Source of the DNA: Euphorbia lathyris
Taxonomy: Eukaryota; Streptophyta; Magnoliopsida; Malpighiales; Euphorbiaceae
Direction: 5' to 3'
Assembly: GCF_963576675.1 (NCBI RefSeq)
Contig: NC_088916.1
Coordinates: 53,073,001 to 53,137,000, forward strand
DNA: 64,000 bases
The translations under genes and the position numbers were made by a program. The notes below the pieces were generated by a model. It was not told the DNA's origin. It searched no databases and saw only the letters and a list, made by a program, of their open reading frames with translations. Shown one piece after another: positions 33,501-45,132 of the stretch. Numbering within the stretch: the stretch's first letter is position 1; the number at the start of each line of letters is the position of its first letter.

Positions 33501-34037
33501 ATCTCCATATATATCTCCGAGCTTCTCATACGCACAGAGATCGTGTCCTTTCTTCGCGAATGGTATTAATTGCTAATTCTAATTTTGATTTTTTTTTTCG
33601 ATTTTGATTTCAATGATCTCTGCTCGAAGTTGAAACTGCTTCTACGTTTTTCTTGACAAATTCGTTCAGGGTTGTTAATTTTCCAGCGTTTTGGAGTTTG
33701 TTTAAGGAATTGTTACTTGTTGAAGTAAATTGAGGATTGCATGAAGAATTTGATTATCGTTGAAGGATCAAGACAGGGTTTTTGTTTTAAACTTTTCCGA
33801 ATTCACTACCTTTATTGTATGTGAATTGGCCTGAGTCATTATTATTGTTTTTTATTTATTTCTTTGTGTTTTGGGTTTCATCAGATATGGGCATGGTTGG
33901 GCTTGTTTTCGTTGGTCTTTGTAATTTTTTTTTTTTCCTTTTTTGGTTGGGGAATCATGAATGAATGAATTTGATATAGCTACATCGTATATATACTCAT
34001 TTGTCCTATAAGTTATGTGCATTGGTGCAGTTCCTAA
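33501..34037 (+). other. Unassigned sequence, possibly a captured gene fragment
   Basis: The segment after the CACTA end has mixed composition with possible splice-like words (GAATG/GTATTA near 33560, a CAG near 33670, TTTCATCAG near 33885), as in the 5' part of a plant gene with introns. No conserved protein was recognised. A captured fragment in the CACTA element is possible but unproven. Confidence 0.25.
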
Positions 34038-34430
34038 ATGCTGTAATCGAACCGAGTCGAGTCGAGTTTTGGCCTGCTCAAGTTTGACTCGTTATAAAAT
34101 TAACGAACTCGAACCCGAGCCAAGCTTTGACTTGCTCAAGCTCGGCTCAGCTCATTAGATGATAAATGAGCTCGAACCAAGCTTCGATCTTATTTCGAGC
34201 CAAAATCCTCTTTAAATTTAGTTCATTAAAAAACTTATCTAACCATGAATTGTTTGTGAGTAAATCATTGATTATATTTATGAAGTTTGCTCGCAAATAG
34301 CTCTTTTATAACTGTGTCCATAAGCAAGCTCAAAAACAAAATTTGTGAAACAGTTCGTTTATTACTCATTTATTATGTTTGTGAACGAACTCAATCTAAT
34401 AGTAAATGACTGTAATATCAATATATGGAT
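34038..34430. repeat. hAT-type MITE, copy 2 (3'-truncated)
   Basis: It follows the copy at 20817-21409 from GCTGTAATCGA to about 34430, including the internal words TTATCTAACCATGAATTG and ATAAACAAGCTCA-like text. The right third with the second inverted end is missing. Confidence 0.75.
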
Positions 34431-34684
34431 AACCTGTCTCTAGGCTTAACTGAAAAAATCCCAAAGATTAGTATTGGATGACCCATGGTTTGTCCCAAAG
34501 ACAAGGTATACCGTCAATTTTCTCTATTTTCATTCTCGCTCAATCGTTCCAATCCATCATCGTTCAAATCGCTCATGACTTTCACCATCCATTCGATTCA
34601 TATAGGTATATTTGAAGACTAAAATCTTCCTTTGTGCTGCTTTTCTCATAAGACGTTCATGTGAGCATAATAATTAAAAAAAAA
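34431..34684. other. Unassigned sequence
   Basis: A short stretch between two repeats; nothing is recognised. Confidence 0.4.
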
Positions 34685-35242
34685 CCTAATACATTACCAG
34701 CTCCCTGAACTTGTCTAAAATAGTAGATTGACTTCTTGAGCTGTGTAAGTATCTCACCAGCTCCCTAAACTTGCTTATTTCATATCACCAGCTCCCTAAA
34801 CTTGTCCGTAAAAATATATTAGCTTCTTGAACTTTGCAAGTCTCTCACCAACTCCCTAAACTTGCTTATTCTGTAACAACCAAATACAAAAACTTATTAA
34901 ACCTAAATTCTAAAAATATGTCTTCATCTATTCGGGAGGTAATTTTTCGTTTCTCCTATCTTTCAACATATTATAAGAGTTAGTATTAAAGATTTGAGAG
35001 ATTGAATGAGTGAGGATCAAGAGTTAGTACTATGGTTTTTATATTTAGTTGTTACAGAATAATCAAGTTTGGGGAGTTGGTGAGACACTTGCATAATTCA
35101 TGGAGCTAATCTGCTTTTATAAACAAGTTTAGGGAGCTGGTGATACAATAAGTAAATTTAAGGAGTTGGTGGGACACTTGCAAAGTTCAGGAAACCAATC
35201 TATTAATTTGGACAAATCCAAAGAGCTTTTGATGTATCAGGC
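34685..35242. repeat. Long foldback element with internal repeats
   Basis: The left arm (about 34685-34880) starts CCTAATACAT and repeats CACCAGCTCCCTAAACTTG three to four times. The right arm (about 35040-35242) is its inverted version, with CAAGTTTAGGGAGCTGGTG and ending ATGTATCAGG. The two arms are separated by about 160 bases. The arms diverge noticeably, so it is an old insertion. Superfamily not determined. Confidence 0.7.
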
Positions 35243-35593
35243 CTAAAAAAATTATTTTCTTATTAGATTTTTTATTTGATAATATTTTCTTCTAACTTTT
35301 TTCCTTTCTATTTTTTGCTTTGGTATCGATGACTATAAGCTTACATTTCATATCGATAGACGGTGGATGTATCTAGGTATCAAGCGTCTTAATTATCTAA
35401 CTAGTGCTACAATCAGGACAATCAGTATATTAAACTACGTTGCTTTAAATAATTAAAGTATATGGTTATTGCTAAGTTTTGAGGTAAAAGTTTGTCAATT
35501 AATAAATCAATTCGTCTTAATTATGTTTTAATTGCTTATGCAAGGTTAAATATTAATTGAATAAAACAAAATTTTAAGGGGGTGTTACATTTC

Positions 35594-36015
35594 CAATACC
35601 ATGTGGATATTATCCGTTTCGATTCAAATCCTACACCTTGGGTCTTATGATTTTAAAACGTGTCGGCATGTATTAGATTCTTACGTTACTAATAAGTCTC
35701 AATCACTCTTTCTCAAATTCCGATGTGGGATTCAGTTCATTCCCGTTCCCATTTTCACCCTTTAGAGACGTTCCTTGCTCAGGCTTTCTACCTCAACGTT
35801 ATCCACTCCAGATCGAATCGTTACAAGCCCACCATCTTCCGCTTGGTTCGTCCCCGAACCACACATCGTATATGGAGAGTTGGGTTTGATACTAATTGTA
35901 ACATTTTGGCCTAATACTATGTAGATATTGGCTTTGGTCCAAATCTAACACATTGCGCTTCACGGCTATAAAACACGTGTGCATGTATTAGATTCTTCAC
36001 CTTACTAATAAACCT
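35594..36015. repeat. Pair of about 105-bp direct repeats, LTR-like
   Basis: A segment at 35594-35700 recurs at 35911-36015, with shared words ATGTGGATATT/ATGTAGATATT, GCATGTATTAGATTCTT and ACTAATAA. The second copy has TATAAAA near 35968. Between them lies TTGATACTAATTGTAACA. This arrangement resembles a very small terminal-repeat retrotransposon, but no primer site was recognised. Confidence 0.5.
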
Positions 36016-36021
36016 ATGTCA

Positions 36022-36042
36022 CTCTCTCTCTCTCTCTCTCTC
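36022..36042. repeat. (CT)n microsatellite
   Basis: About ten CT units in a row directly after the second direct repeat. Confidence 0.9.
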
Positions 36043-36170
36043 CACTTGCCCAGACCTTTTATCCCCACCCACTTCAGAGCAGGTCGTTATACATAGTGTA
36101 TCAAAAATTATAATAAAATTCTTATTGAGCTTTAACAAATAGTTTAAAATAGTTTCTAGACAAATATATT

Positions 36171-36480
36171 AAGAGCATCTCCAATAACATCTTAAATTGA
36201 CTCTTAAGTTAAAATTTGAGGAGTAGGAATGAAAAATCAGCTCCAACATCCTCTTAATGGCTCCTCAAATTACTAAGAGCATCTCCATCCTCTCTACAAG
36301 CCTCTCTCCACCTCTTAGTGCCTCTTAATTCATTTTTTTATTACTAATTTATTATTAAGGACTCTCTCTCCTCTCATTATTGATAAATATAACAACAATT
36401 AATAATTTTAATGATAAAATAATAAATAAAGAGTGAATATAAGAAGTATTGTTGGAGATAATATGTCTTAGTCACTCTTA
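36171..36480. mobile_element. MITE with AAGAGCATCTCCAA end
   Basis: The left end AAGAGCATCTCCAATAACAT is related in inverted order to the right part GTTGGAGATAATATG followed by GTCACTCTTA. GAGCATCTCCAA is a very common end of plant MITEs. The left end recurs internally at about 36276 (AAGAGCATCTCCATCC), suggesting a nested partial copy. Confidence 0.55.
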
Positions 36481-37095
36481 AATCAGTAAGAATTAATTAT
36501 TTATATTATTTTTAAAGAGTGCACTAAGAGTTTCTTGAAAATACTCTAAAAAAAATTATATAAGTAGAATTAGATTTGGAGGTGAAGTATACTTCTTATA
36601 AAATAAATGGTTAGATATTGAATAAATGAAAATTCTTAAAATTTAGTAATTAAATTTTAATTATTAATTTTATAATTAATAGTGGACATAACCTCTCTCA
36701 AAGTGAGGATCTTCATCTAATAATGAAACAAAAAAGAGCACCAAGTAGTTAATTAAAATTAAATGGTTGAGAAAGATCCAAAACAAAAAAGTGATGGCAC
36801 TAAATCAATGGATGATGAGTAGAGTAATTGAAGATGGGCATTGGAAACACATACCATTTATGTTCAGATTTCAGGAATGTCTCATCTTCTTAGTTTTCTC
36901 TATTTTTGGTTTTTCAATTGATTTTCCCATTGACCTATTTCACATGCCCCCCAATAATTGCTTCACTACCAGCTAAACCCTATATCAACCTCTTCCAGCC
37001 AACTCTGCTTAATTCATCATATCTTTCCTATTTCTCATCCTTTGCTTTCTTTGGCTTTAACTATTCACCAAATTTATTCTAAATATTGGTATTGC
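36481..37095. other. Unassigned AT-rich sequence
   Basis: No supported gene. A 69-codon frame at 36767-36976 has no recognisable domain and is not called. Confidence 0.45.
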
Positions 37096-37190
37096 TCAAA
37101 TGAGAGCGCAACGGTAAACGTTGTTATCGTGTGACCGAGAGGTCACGGGTTTAAGTTTTAGGAGCGGCCTCTTATTACGTTAACATTTTT
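37096..37190 (+). repeat. tRNA-derived SINE remnant
   Basis: CAACGGTAAACGTTGTTATC (box A region) and GAGGTCACGGGTTTAAGTTT (diverged box B) followed by GGAGCGGCCTCTT match the layout of plant Au-like SINE heads. Box B is degenerate, so transcription is unlikely. The 3' limit is uncertain. Confidence 0.5.
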
Positions 37191-38671
37191 ATTGATGTAT
37201 TATCACGTGTATTATCCACTATCCGACGTTTCAAAAATCATGTCAAGTTGGGTAATTTAATAGAATTGTTAACTTACCTTTCACATTGATTGAAATTTAC
37301 AAATTTGAATAGGTCAATCAGTAAATATTACCAAAAAAAAATAGGTCAGGAGACAAATATTATCAAATAATAGGTTTGGAACAAAAACCGAAAATTTGAA
37401 TAGATAAGGGGTCAATGGTGTTTTAAGCCTTGTTCTTATGATAAGGTAGAAAAATATTCCTAATATTGTGAGTCGCGAATAATTTATAATTGAAGGTCTA
37501 ACAAGTGTTGTACATAGATTGCTATTCAATTGGTTTAGAAAGAAAAGATTTTACGTCTTTGCGGTTCTAATATATATTATAGATTTAGAGATGAAATATT
37601 TTAATTTCGTTATAAAATATTACAAACACGTGCAAACTACGATATATTTATTTTATTTTATTTTTAGTATGCATACATATTCTTTGAGCTATTGTTATAA
37701 GGATAACATATACCACATGATGGATATACCTTATCTCTATTTTTTCTTCTTCATATATCATCAGCTACATATTATCCAGCTGCATTAATATTAATTAATT
37801 TGAAGAATATATTATGAGGCTTGTCTGAAAGCATCATAGCCGGTACATATATTTACAGATACAACAACAGCATAATCATCATATTTTGGAATATAAAATC
37901 GAACCTATTAATTTATTTATTGTTTTGATATATAGTAAAGCAGACATGATATATATATTATTGCCAACCAGAAAAGATGAGCATTAGAAACAATCATAGT
38001 ATGATTTTATGTTTTAATGAATAAAGAACAAATATCATACCCATAATATTATTGTGAATTAATTATCAATTTAGTACATGAAAGTTTAATAGTAAAATAA
38101 AAAACACAGTTAACGTCATGGAAGAAGCTTTATTAGTGAAAGTGAAATTTGGGGAGAATTTAATTTGATGATGTTGACATTTGAGGTTTAGCTTCTTTTA
38201 ATGGAGAGCTTGACATTTCACAACCAAAAAGGCCATTTATTTTTTCTAGCAAATGTTGGAAAGAGTCCAAGGAAGGAATTAAATAGCTGACAGGAAAAAA
38301 AAATTATACCTCCCACTATAATCAATTGTACCTCTAATATTAACAAGTCATGCCAATTTGAGAATTAATCCATCAACTGTTTTTTCGAACATGAATCATG
38401 TCATCTACACTTAATATATGTGTCATTCTATCACTCATTAGTAACAGATCACAAATATATGAGTTGTACAAAAAAAATTAAACATTTCGCGGAATTTATA
38501 AATATTAAATTCAAATCCTATTATTAAATCATAAAAAAACATGAATTTTTTTCTAGAACAACTATATGCAATTGGTAATCTTCTAATAAAGAAAAACTGA
38601 TATGCAATTTGTGCAGAATAACAAATAGAATAGTTGTGTTTTATAATAATATCTGAAATTGACCCAACATA
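37191..38671. other. Unassigned AT-rich sequence
   Basis: About 1.5 kb with no supported gene or element end. Reading frames here are short and of AT-rich composition. Confidence 0.5.
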
Positions 38672-41600
38672 CTAACGTTATGGGATAACTTACAACGGAT
38701 GAGCAGCACCATCTCTGAGGCTTGGTTCGTTATGGGGGATTTCAACAATATTGGGAATTTAGATGACCAACGTGGAGGTAGCCAGCAGTATTACCGTAGA
38801 GTAATCAACCACAAAAGGGTGATGGATGAGTGTGGTCTCATGGACTTGGGCTTCTCAGGATCCAGATTCACTTGGAGACGGCAACGCCTCTCGGTCAGAT
38901 TGGACAAAGTTTATGGCAATATGGCTAGCAGAACTGCTTTCCCGGAAGCGTCGGTCATCAACCTTCCCTTCCGGCATTCAGATCACGCACCCATCCCTTT
39001 TAAAATTAAGGGGCCTGTAGGGAGAAAGGACCTTCGCCCTTTTCGTTATATCATGGCCTGGGAGGAACACAGTGATCTCAAAAGGGTTGTTCGCCAAGCA
39101 TAAGACATGCAAGAGAATCTGATTTGGGCTGCTGCTAAGTTCAAGAGTAACGTGTTGAGCTGGAATAGAACAGTATTCCAAAATATTTTCTATAGGAAAC
39201 AGAAGCTTCTGAACCGGTTGGCAGGGATCCAGCGAGCTAATTGTTTCAGCTTCAAAGAGAACCTAGTGACTCTTGAGAGATCCCTTCAAAATGAACTGAC
39301 TGCCGTGTTGAAACAAGAGGAACTCATGTGGTTTCAGAAGTCCAGGAAACAGTGGCTAACACAAGGGGATCGGAATACAAAATATTTCCACCTCTGAACC
39401 ATTATAAGGAGAAAGCAGAATAAAATTGAGGCGCTCCAACTGGAGAACGGGGACTGGATTTACTCGTTGGAGGACATTCGATCCCATGCACTAAGCTTTT
39501 ATAAAAACCTGTTCTATGAAGCCCAACCCGTGCCTAGTGAAAGATGTACCACCTCCACCTCTTTTCCTCCGCTGGCGTCTAATGATTCTACTGCAATTTT
39601 CAAACAAGTCTCAATTGAGGACATCCGACGTGCCATGTTTTATATGCGTCCGAATAAAGCCCCAGGGATGGATGGCCTTCCAGCGGATTTCTACCAAAAT
39701 CATTGGGAAATCGTCCAAGCTAGTGTGTGTGATTTCGTGTTGAAGTGTTTTTTCGGAGCAGAAAACGTAGCCTCTATCAATCAAACCTTGATTGTGCTTA
39801 TACTGAAAATCACCAACCCGGTTTCCCTACTTCAATTCTGGCCCATTAGCTTGTGTAACGTCATTTACAAGCTGGTTACCAAAGTGATCGCCAATAGACT
39901 TCAACTGCTCCTTCCCAAAATTATAGCCCCTACTCAATGTAGTTTTGTTCCAGGAAGACAGATTATAGACAACATCATCATCGCACAGGAGCTGATTGAC
40001 TCCATGAGAACGAAGAAAGGTAAAAAAGGATTTATGGCACTGAAAATTGATCTGGAGAAAGCCTATGATAGGCTGAACTGGGATTTTGTGGCAGATACAA
40101 TGAAGCAAGCAGGTATACCAATTTATTGGCAAAAAATTATTAACAGTTGTTTATCCACAAGCACTATGTAGGTTTTAATCAATGGTGAGATGACAAACTC
40201 CTTCACCCCATCCTGGGGGGTGCGCCAGGAAGACCCCATATCTCCGTATATCTTTGTGTTGTGTATGGCCAGATTAGATCACTTACTGAGAGATGCCGTG
40301 GATGCTAAAAATCTGAAACCGATCAAGCTTGTTCGAGATGGACCGGAGATAAGTCATTTGTTCTTTGCTGATGATATCATGATCTTCCTAGAGGCGGATG
40401 TATCTCAGATCACTCAGTTCATGCAGCTAATGAATGGATTTTGTGCTTCCTCGGGTCAGAAAATTAACCTCCACAACTCAAAACTGTGTGTTTCCAAAAA
40501 TGTTTCTGCTAGCCTTGTCAGAGCCTTGAGCAGTGCCTGTAAAATTCCCCTTACTAACTGTCTTGGAAAGTATCTCGGGGTCCCCCTCCTTCATGACAGG
40601 GTCAATCTAACAACCTTTGCTGAAATAGTGAACAAAATGCAGGTGAAGCTAAGTGCTTAGAAAGCGGACTGCCTCTCACTAACGGGGAGAGCAACCCTGG
40701 TCCAAGCGGTCACCTCGGCTGCACCCAACCACATCATGCAAACAAATATGCTCCCAGCTAGCGTCCAAAAAAAGATGGATAAGTTGAACAAAAGTTTCTT
40801 GTGGGGTAGCACAGCTCATAAACAGAAACTACATCTTATCCCTTGGGGAACTGTTTGTAGACCCAAAGACCTTGGGGGCATTGGTATCAGGAAAGTTAGA
40901 GACAACAACACAATTCTAATGAAACTCCTCTGGCGCATCTAGAAAGAGCCAAATTCTCTCTGGGCCCTAGTTCTCTCTTCCAAATACAAAAAGGACCTGA
41001 TCTTCGGGGGGGCTACAAAGTTGACCAGCAACAGGTCCTACTTATGGAAGAGCCTTCACGAAGTCTTCAATGAATTCTTCTCTAGGTTAGCTTGGACTAT
41101 TGGCGATGGTAGATCAATTGCGTTCTGGGATGATATTTGGTTGGATAATCTCCGATTGAGAGAATTGGCTGTTAACCCGACCCCAGATGAAATATCGAAC
41201 TTTAAAGTGGCGGACTTCCTGACTGATAGCGGTCAATGGGATTGGGCGATGTTGGAGAGCATGTTTGATGAAAGGGTTTTATTGCGGTTGCATTGTGTTC
41301 TATGGAAAAGAGATAAGGGACTAAGAGACATGCCAAGATGGAGGCCCTCTGCCGCGGGCGTGTTGTCGTGTAAATCTGCTTACAATCTCCTTATCAACAG
41401 AGACTCAGAGAACGAAAATGATAGGGTGTTCCAGAATATCTGGAAGTTAAAGATACCCCAATGATACAAGACTTTTGCTTGGATTGCTACTCATGAGCGT
41501 CTGATGATGAATTTGCAACATAAGAGGCGACATATTATCGACAGTGGCATCTGTACCCGATGTAAATTGGCGGATGAAAGCATTTGTCATGCACTTCGCG

Positions 41601-42121
41601 ACTGTCAGGTGAGTGCGGAGACATAGAGAGAAATTATCCCTGTTAATGTTGCAGGTCTCTTCTTTGATCACCCCGATGAGAATTGGTTTGCTGACATCCT
41701 TGCAAAATCGGATGATTTTCTGTAAATATACAACTGGCACGCTAGATTTGTCATCGCGGCGGTGACCTTTTGGGAATGGCGCAACAAGCTGGTGTTCCAG
41801 TCGGACTTCTCTGTTCCGAGGGACAAGGGGATCAGTGTAAATGGAAAATGGCAGGAAACCGAAAGCTGCTGGGCTAAAAATCTAGGTTTGAATCTGACTA
41901 CGGTGAAGTCGAGTGTGTGGATTGGTTGGGCCAAACCAAAGCGGGGGTTCAGGAAACTCAATTTTGATGGCTCAAGGAAGACGGACTCAAGGGCGATTAC
42001 AGCGGGGGGCGTGATTCGTGATGAGAATGGGAGGTGGTGCAGCGGATTCCTTCAGAACATTGGGACAGGAAGTTCGTCTGAGGCGGAACTTTGGGGCATT
42101 ATGTCAGGATTGAGGCTTGCG
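38672..42121 (+). pseudogene. LINE ORF2: endonuclease end, reverse transcriptase, RNase H start
   Basis: All parts lie in one frame across 3.4 kb. The endonuclease has the catalytic GDFN near 38735 and SDHAPI near 38978. The reverse transcriptase has NKAPGMDGLPADFY (39655), FVPGRQIIDNI (39943), LKIDLEKAYDRL (40042) and the catalytic FADD (40370). A thumb and connection region and a zinc-knuckle remnant follow (CTRCKLADESICHAL near 41552, first part altered), then RNase H from FDGSRK. In-frame stops lie at 39101, 39395, 40169, 40658, 40940, 41462 and at two sites between 41620 and 41730. No frameshift was found. Nearly all stops differ from the family's expected codon by one C-to-T or G-to-A change. 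Confidence 0.85.
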
Positions 42122-43944
42122 TGAAGGAAAATAGGCTAACGTATAGCAGCGGAAATATAAAAATTTTAACCTATTTCCATTAACCCAAGATCCGTTAATC
42201 GTTATTTCATATAAAGAGGGATAAAAGAAATACCTTTTTGAAGTTCTATCTACCGTTGCAAACGAAGTGCCCACAACTCTTACTTCGAGTTCCCGAGCAC
42301 AAAACAAAATAATTGAAGATCAAGTTAGAATCAACCGTTTATAACAACCAAAATAGATTGTCACTAATTAATCAACACAAGATCAAGGATAAAGAGAAAG
42401 AGATGAAAATCAATCGAACGGAAGGAAGCGGTAGATAATCTCGTCCTCGAACAGGGGGGGCGAAATTCTCTCACTTGGTATGCTTAGGGTGTTTCGAAAA
42501 TTGCATAGGGGGGGTATTTATATCCTCTTGTATCTAAACCCTAGTTAGATAGAATTAGGTTACTGAATAAGAATTTAATTCGGAATATAATTCTTATTTA
42601 TTATCTATAATTATATCTTAAATATAAAGATAATATTAGTAACCTTATAGGATAATAATAGGAGTAATATAATCTAATTAAAACTCCTAACTTATTTATC
42701 CTTTAATTAATTTAATTCATAATCCTAATCTAATTAGAATTGATAAAATCAAATTAATTATTTATGTATCCTATATACATAAAATCGCCCCCCTCCTTAA
42801 CTGGGCCTTATTGGGCTCAGTTGGGCTTCCATCAATTAATTAACATTTGTTTCTCTTTTGGGTTCCAAGTCTTATGTGTGACCCATTAGGTTCTTATTGC
42901 TTCTAGCCGTATGCAACTATTAAATTAATTTTCACAGAATTATATTTAATCTTTGCATAACGGAATGAGTACGTAAAATATGATTGGCAAATCCGAAACA
43001 TTCCCCCAGAGCTATAAGAAGACAGGTTGATTCTGTCGTTGACATTTCCGTATTAGTTACAGTATAATTCGATCCTTTATCAACTACATCCTTGAACTGA
43101 ATCTTATGACTATGGATAATTTCAAGTCACATATAGCGAGACGTTCGTTTTACTTGTACAGGCCGAGTCAACTCCAATTAGATAGGTTAAGAGAAATCTG
43201 CATTTCAATCTTAAGTTATCACCTTGCAAGGATTTAGAGTCAAGTCTTCCACAAGCGATCCATGGACATATCTCCCATTTATCGGGAGTGATAAATGCTC
43301 AATCCAATGTATAACTATCCTGCAATTACTTCCTGTGATACCCAACGTCTGCCGTTCACACCCCAGAGTCATCTCTGTTAAGGATCGTGTTACAACAGGA
43401 TCAAAGCGTCACATTCCGTAATCCAGAATTACTAATTAATATTCCTTTGAGTCTGAGGATTACTTATACCTATTAATACCAATGAGATAAACAGGTGACA
43501 AGGATGAATCTACCCATCATGTTATCTCAAGTCGGGTCCCCAATCCTAATGAACTCCTTTTCATTGGATCCACGTAACTGTCCAGATATCTGTATATATG
43601 AAGCTTGTGAGATCAGCTTTCTATCGCGACAGAAGACATTGTTACATGCAAGTCTCAGCAGTGATATGTCAATCCTAAACATATTACTTAACTTGGGGTG
43701 GTTTTAAGTTTATTAGTTTATTATAAAGTTTCGTCTCACTTCATGCTTGTATGAACACTTTATAATCACTTTAAACAAACTTACGGATTTCCTTTTATTA
43801 GACTTTATTTAGTTCTTAAAAAGGGATTGCCTTTATATAGTTATGAAAACATATATCTCATTAAAACAAACGATATAAAGAACACTTCATTTATATTAAG
43901 TTTGTATCCTAGAACAATTGTCTATAGGACACTAAACCCCAACA
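42122..43944 (-). repeat. Solo LTR, Ty1/copia type, minus strand
   Basis: On the minus strand it starts TGTTGGGGTTTAGTG and ends GCCTATTTTCCTTCA, ends seen in plant copia LTRs. It is flanked by TTGCG (42117-42121) and TTGCA (43945-43949), a 4/5 match for a 5-base duplication. Length is 1823 bases. A minus-strand TATAAATA box lies at 42515-42522. No internal sequence is present, so the element was probably lost by LTR recombination. Confidence 0.82.
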
Positions 43945-44264
43945 TTGCATTGGAACTGCAAATTAGAAGATTAATAGTTGAGTCAGATTGTATGGAGGCT
44001 ATAAACATGATTCAGAGGACCTGCCCGTTACATCATCCGTCTCGTACACTGGTCTGGAATATACAACAGCTTCTAAAAAGGTTTGAAGAGACACATATCA
44101 GCCACATTCATCGTGAAGCCAACAGAAGTGCGGCCTGTCTAGCGAATTTGGCCCACGGTTCCATACTGGGTTTGATTACTGTTGATCAACCTCCCCTGGA
44201 AGTTCAAGATCTTCTTCATCAGGACTATATGGAAGTTTCTTCCCTTAGAAATATAGCTACCTAG
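43945..44264 (+). pseudogene. LINE RNase H, C-terminal half beyond the solo LTR
   Basis: The protein resumes with LELQIRRLIVESDCMEAI, the helix that follows the point where the upstream part stops (SEAELWGIMSGLRLA), and ends with HIHREANRSAACLANLAHGS, a standard end of plant LINE RNase H. The break coincides exactly with the solo LTR and its TTGCR duplication. Confidence 0.85.
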
Positions 44265-44573
44265 GGTAGCCACCTGTTTGAGTTTGTTTATTTTGTTCTA
44301 CTGCTTTTTTTCTTTCTTTCTTTTGCTGTTGTAACTTTTGATGCTATTCTACAAAAAAAAAAAAATTGCATTATTTTACACGTTAGATTTAAAATTACTA
44401 CTAACTGTAAACTTTTAGGGTATTTTTACACCTTATAAAAAAATGATAAGTCGGTGTTTCCTCAATTTTATTTAAAAAAAGCTGATTTTCCCTAAATTTT
44501 AAGAATATTTGATTAGCTTCTACAACTTACTTAATGTAATATATTTAACTTACTTTCAAAAAAAAGTGGCATA

Positions 44574-45132
44574 TCTATATATAATATAAAACAGTAACGA
44601 TGGAACTGAAGTGTCACTTCCTCACTAATAAAAAATATAATAAATATATAATATATTAATTTTAATTATATTATTATATTTATCTATCCCTAAATTATTT
44701 TTATTTGTATTATATCTAAGAGTTCTATATGTTATAGATTAATCCCTAAATTATCTTCTAAAATCTCTCTAATTCTCTATATATCTATATATAATATAAA
44801 AAAGTAACGATGGAGTTGAAGTGTCACTTCCTCCTTTTGTACTAATAAAAAATATAATATAATATATTAATTTTAATTATATTATTATATGTATCTATAA
44901 AATGATTATTTAAAGTAAATATAAAAATAAAATAATAAAATTTAATTTAGATAACACCTTTGTGTCATTAATTGTAATATGTACCTATAAAAATATTATT
45001 TAAAGTAAATGTAAAAATAAAATAATAAAATTTAATTGAGATAACACATTTATATCATTAATTGTAATTATTAATTTTTTTTTAATATTTATATGCCAAG
45101 ATGAATCTGTGCATCCACAGACCAAAAACTAG
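44574..45132 (+). mobile_element. Non-autonomous Helitron-like element with duplicated 5' end
   Basis: The 5' end TCTATATATAATATAAAA follows an A (44573). The 3' end is CTAG (45129-45132) followed by T, preceded by a short hairpin CTGTG-CATC-CACAG. These are Helitron end rules: insertion between A and T, TC start, CTRR end with a hairpin about 10 bases before. The 5' end occurs a second time at 44784, also after an A and followed by the same text (GTAACGATGGA, GAAGTGTCACTTCCT). The internal region repeats AAAATAAAATAATAAAATTT words. No Rep/helicase gene is present. Confidence 0.65.

Larger units (their letters stand above)
38672..44364 (+). mobile_element. L1-type LINE, split by a solo LTR
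   Basis: It holds the end of the endonuclease, the whole reverse transcriptase, zinc knuckle and RNase H, then a 3' untranslated region and a poly(A) run at about 44351-44364. The 5' end is cut within the endonuclease. A solo LTR (42122-43944) interrupts the RNase H. Without it, the LINE body is about 3.9 kb. No target duplication was recognised by eye. Confidence 0.88.

Noticed and set aside
36767..36976. 69-codon frame with a hydrophobic C-terminus
   Set aside because: Too short and no family recognised; flanks are AT-rich and lack promoter or splice structure.
38650..44380. Target duplication of the LINE at 38672-44364
   Set aside because: No matching flanks of 7 bases or more were found by eye next to the poly(A) run and the truncated 5' end.
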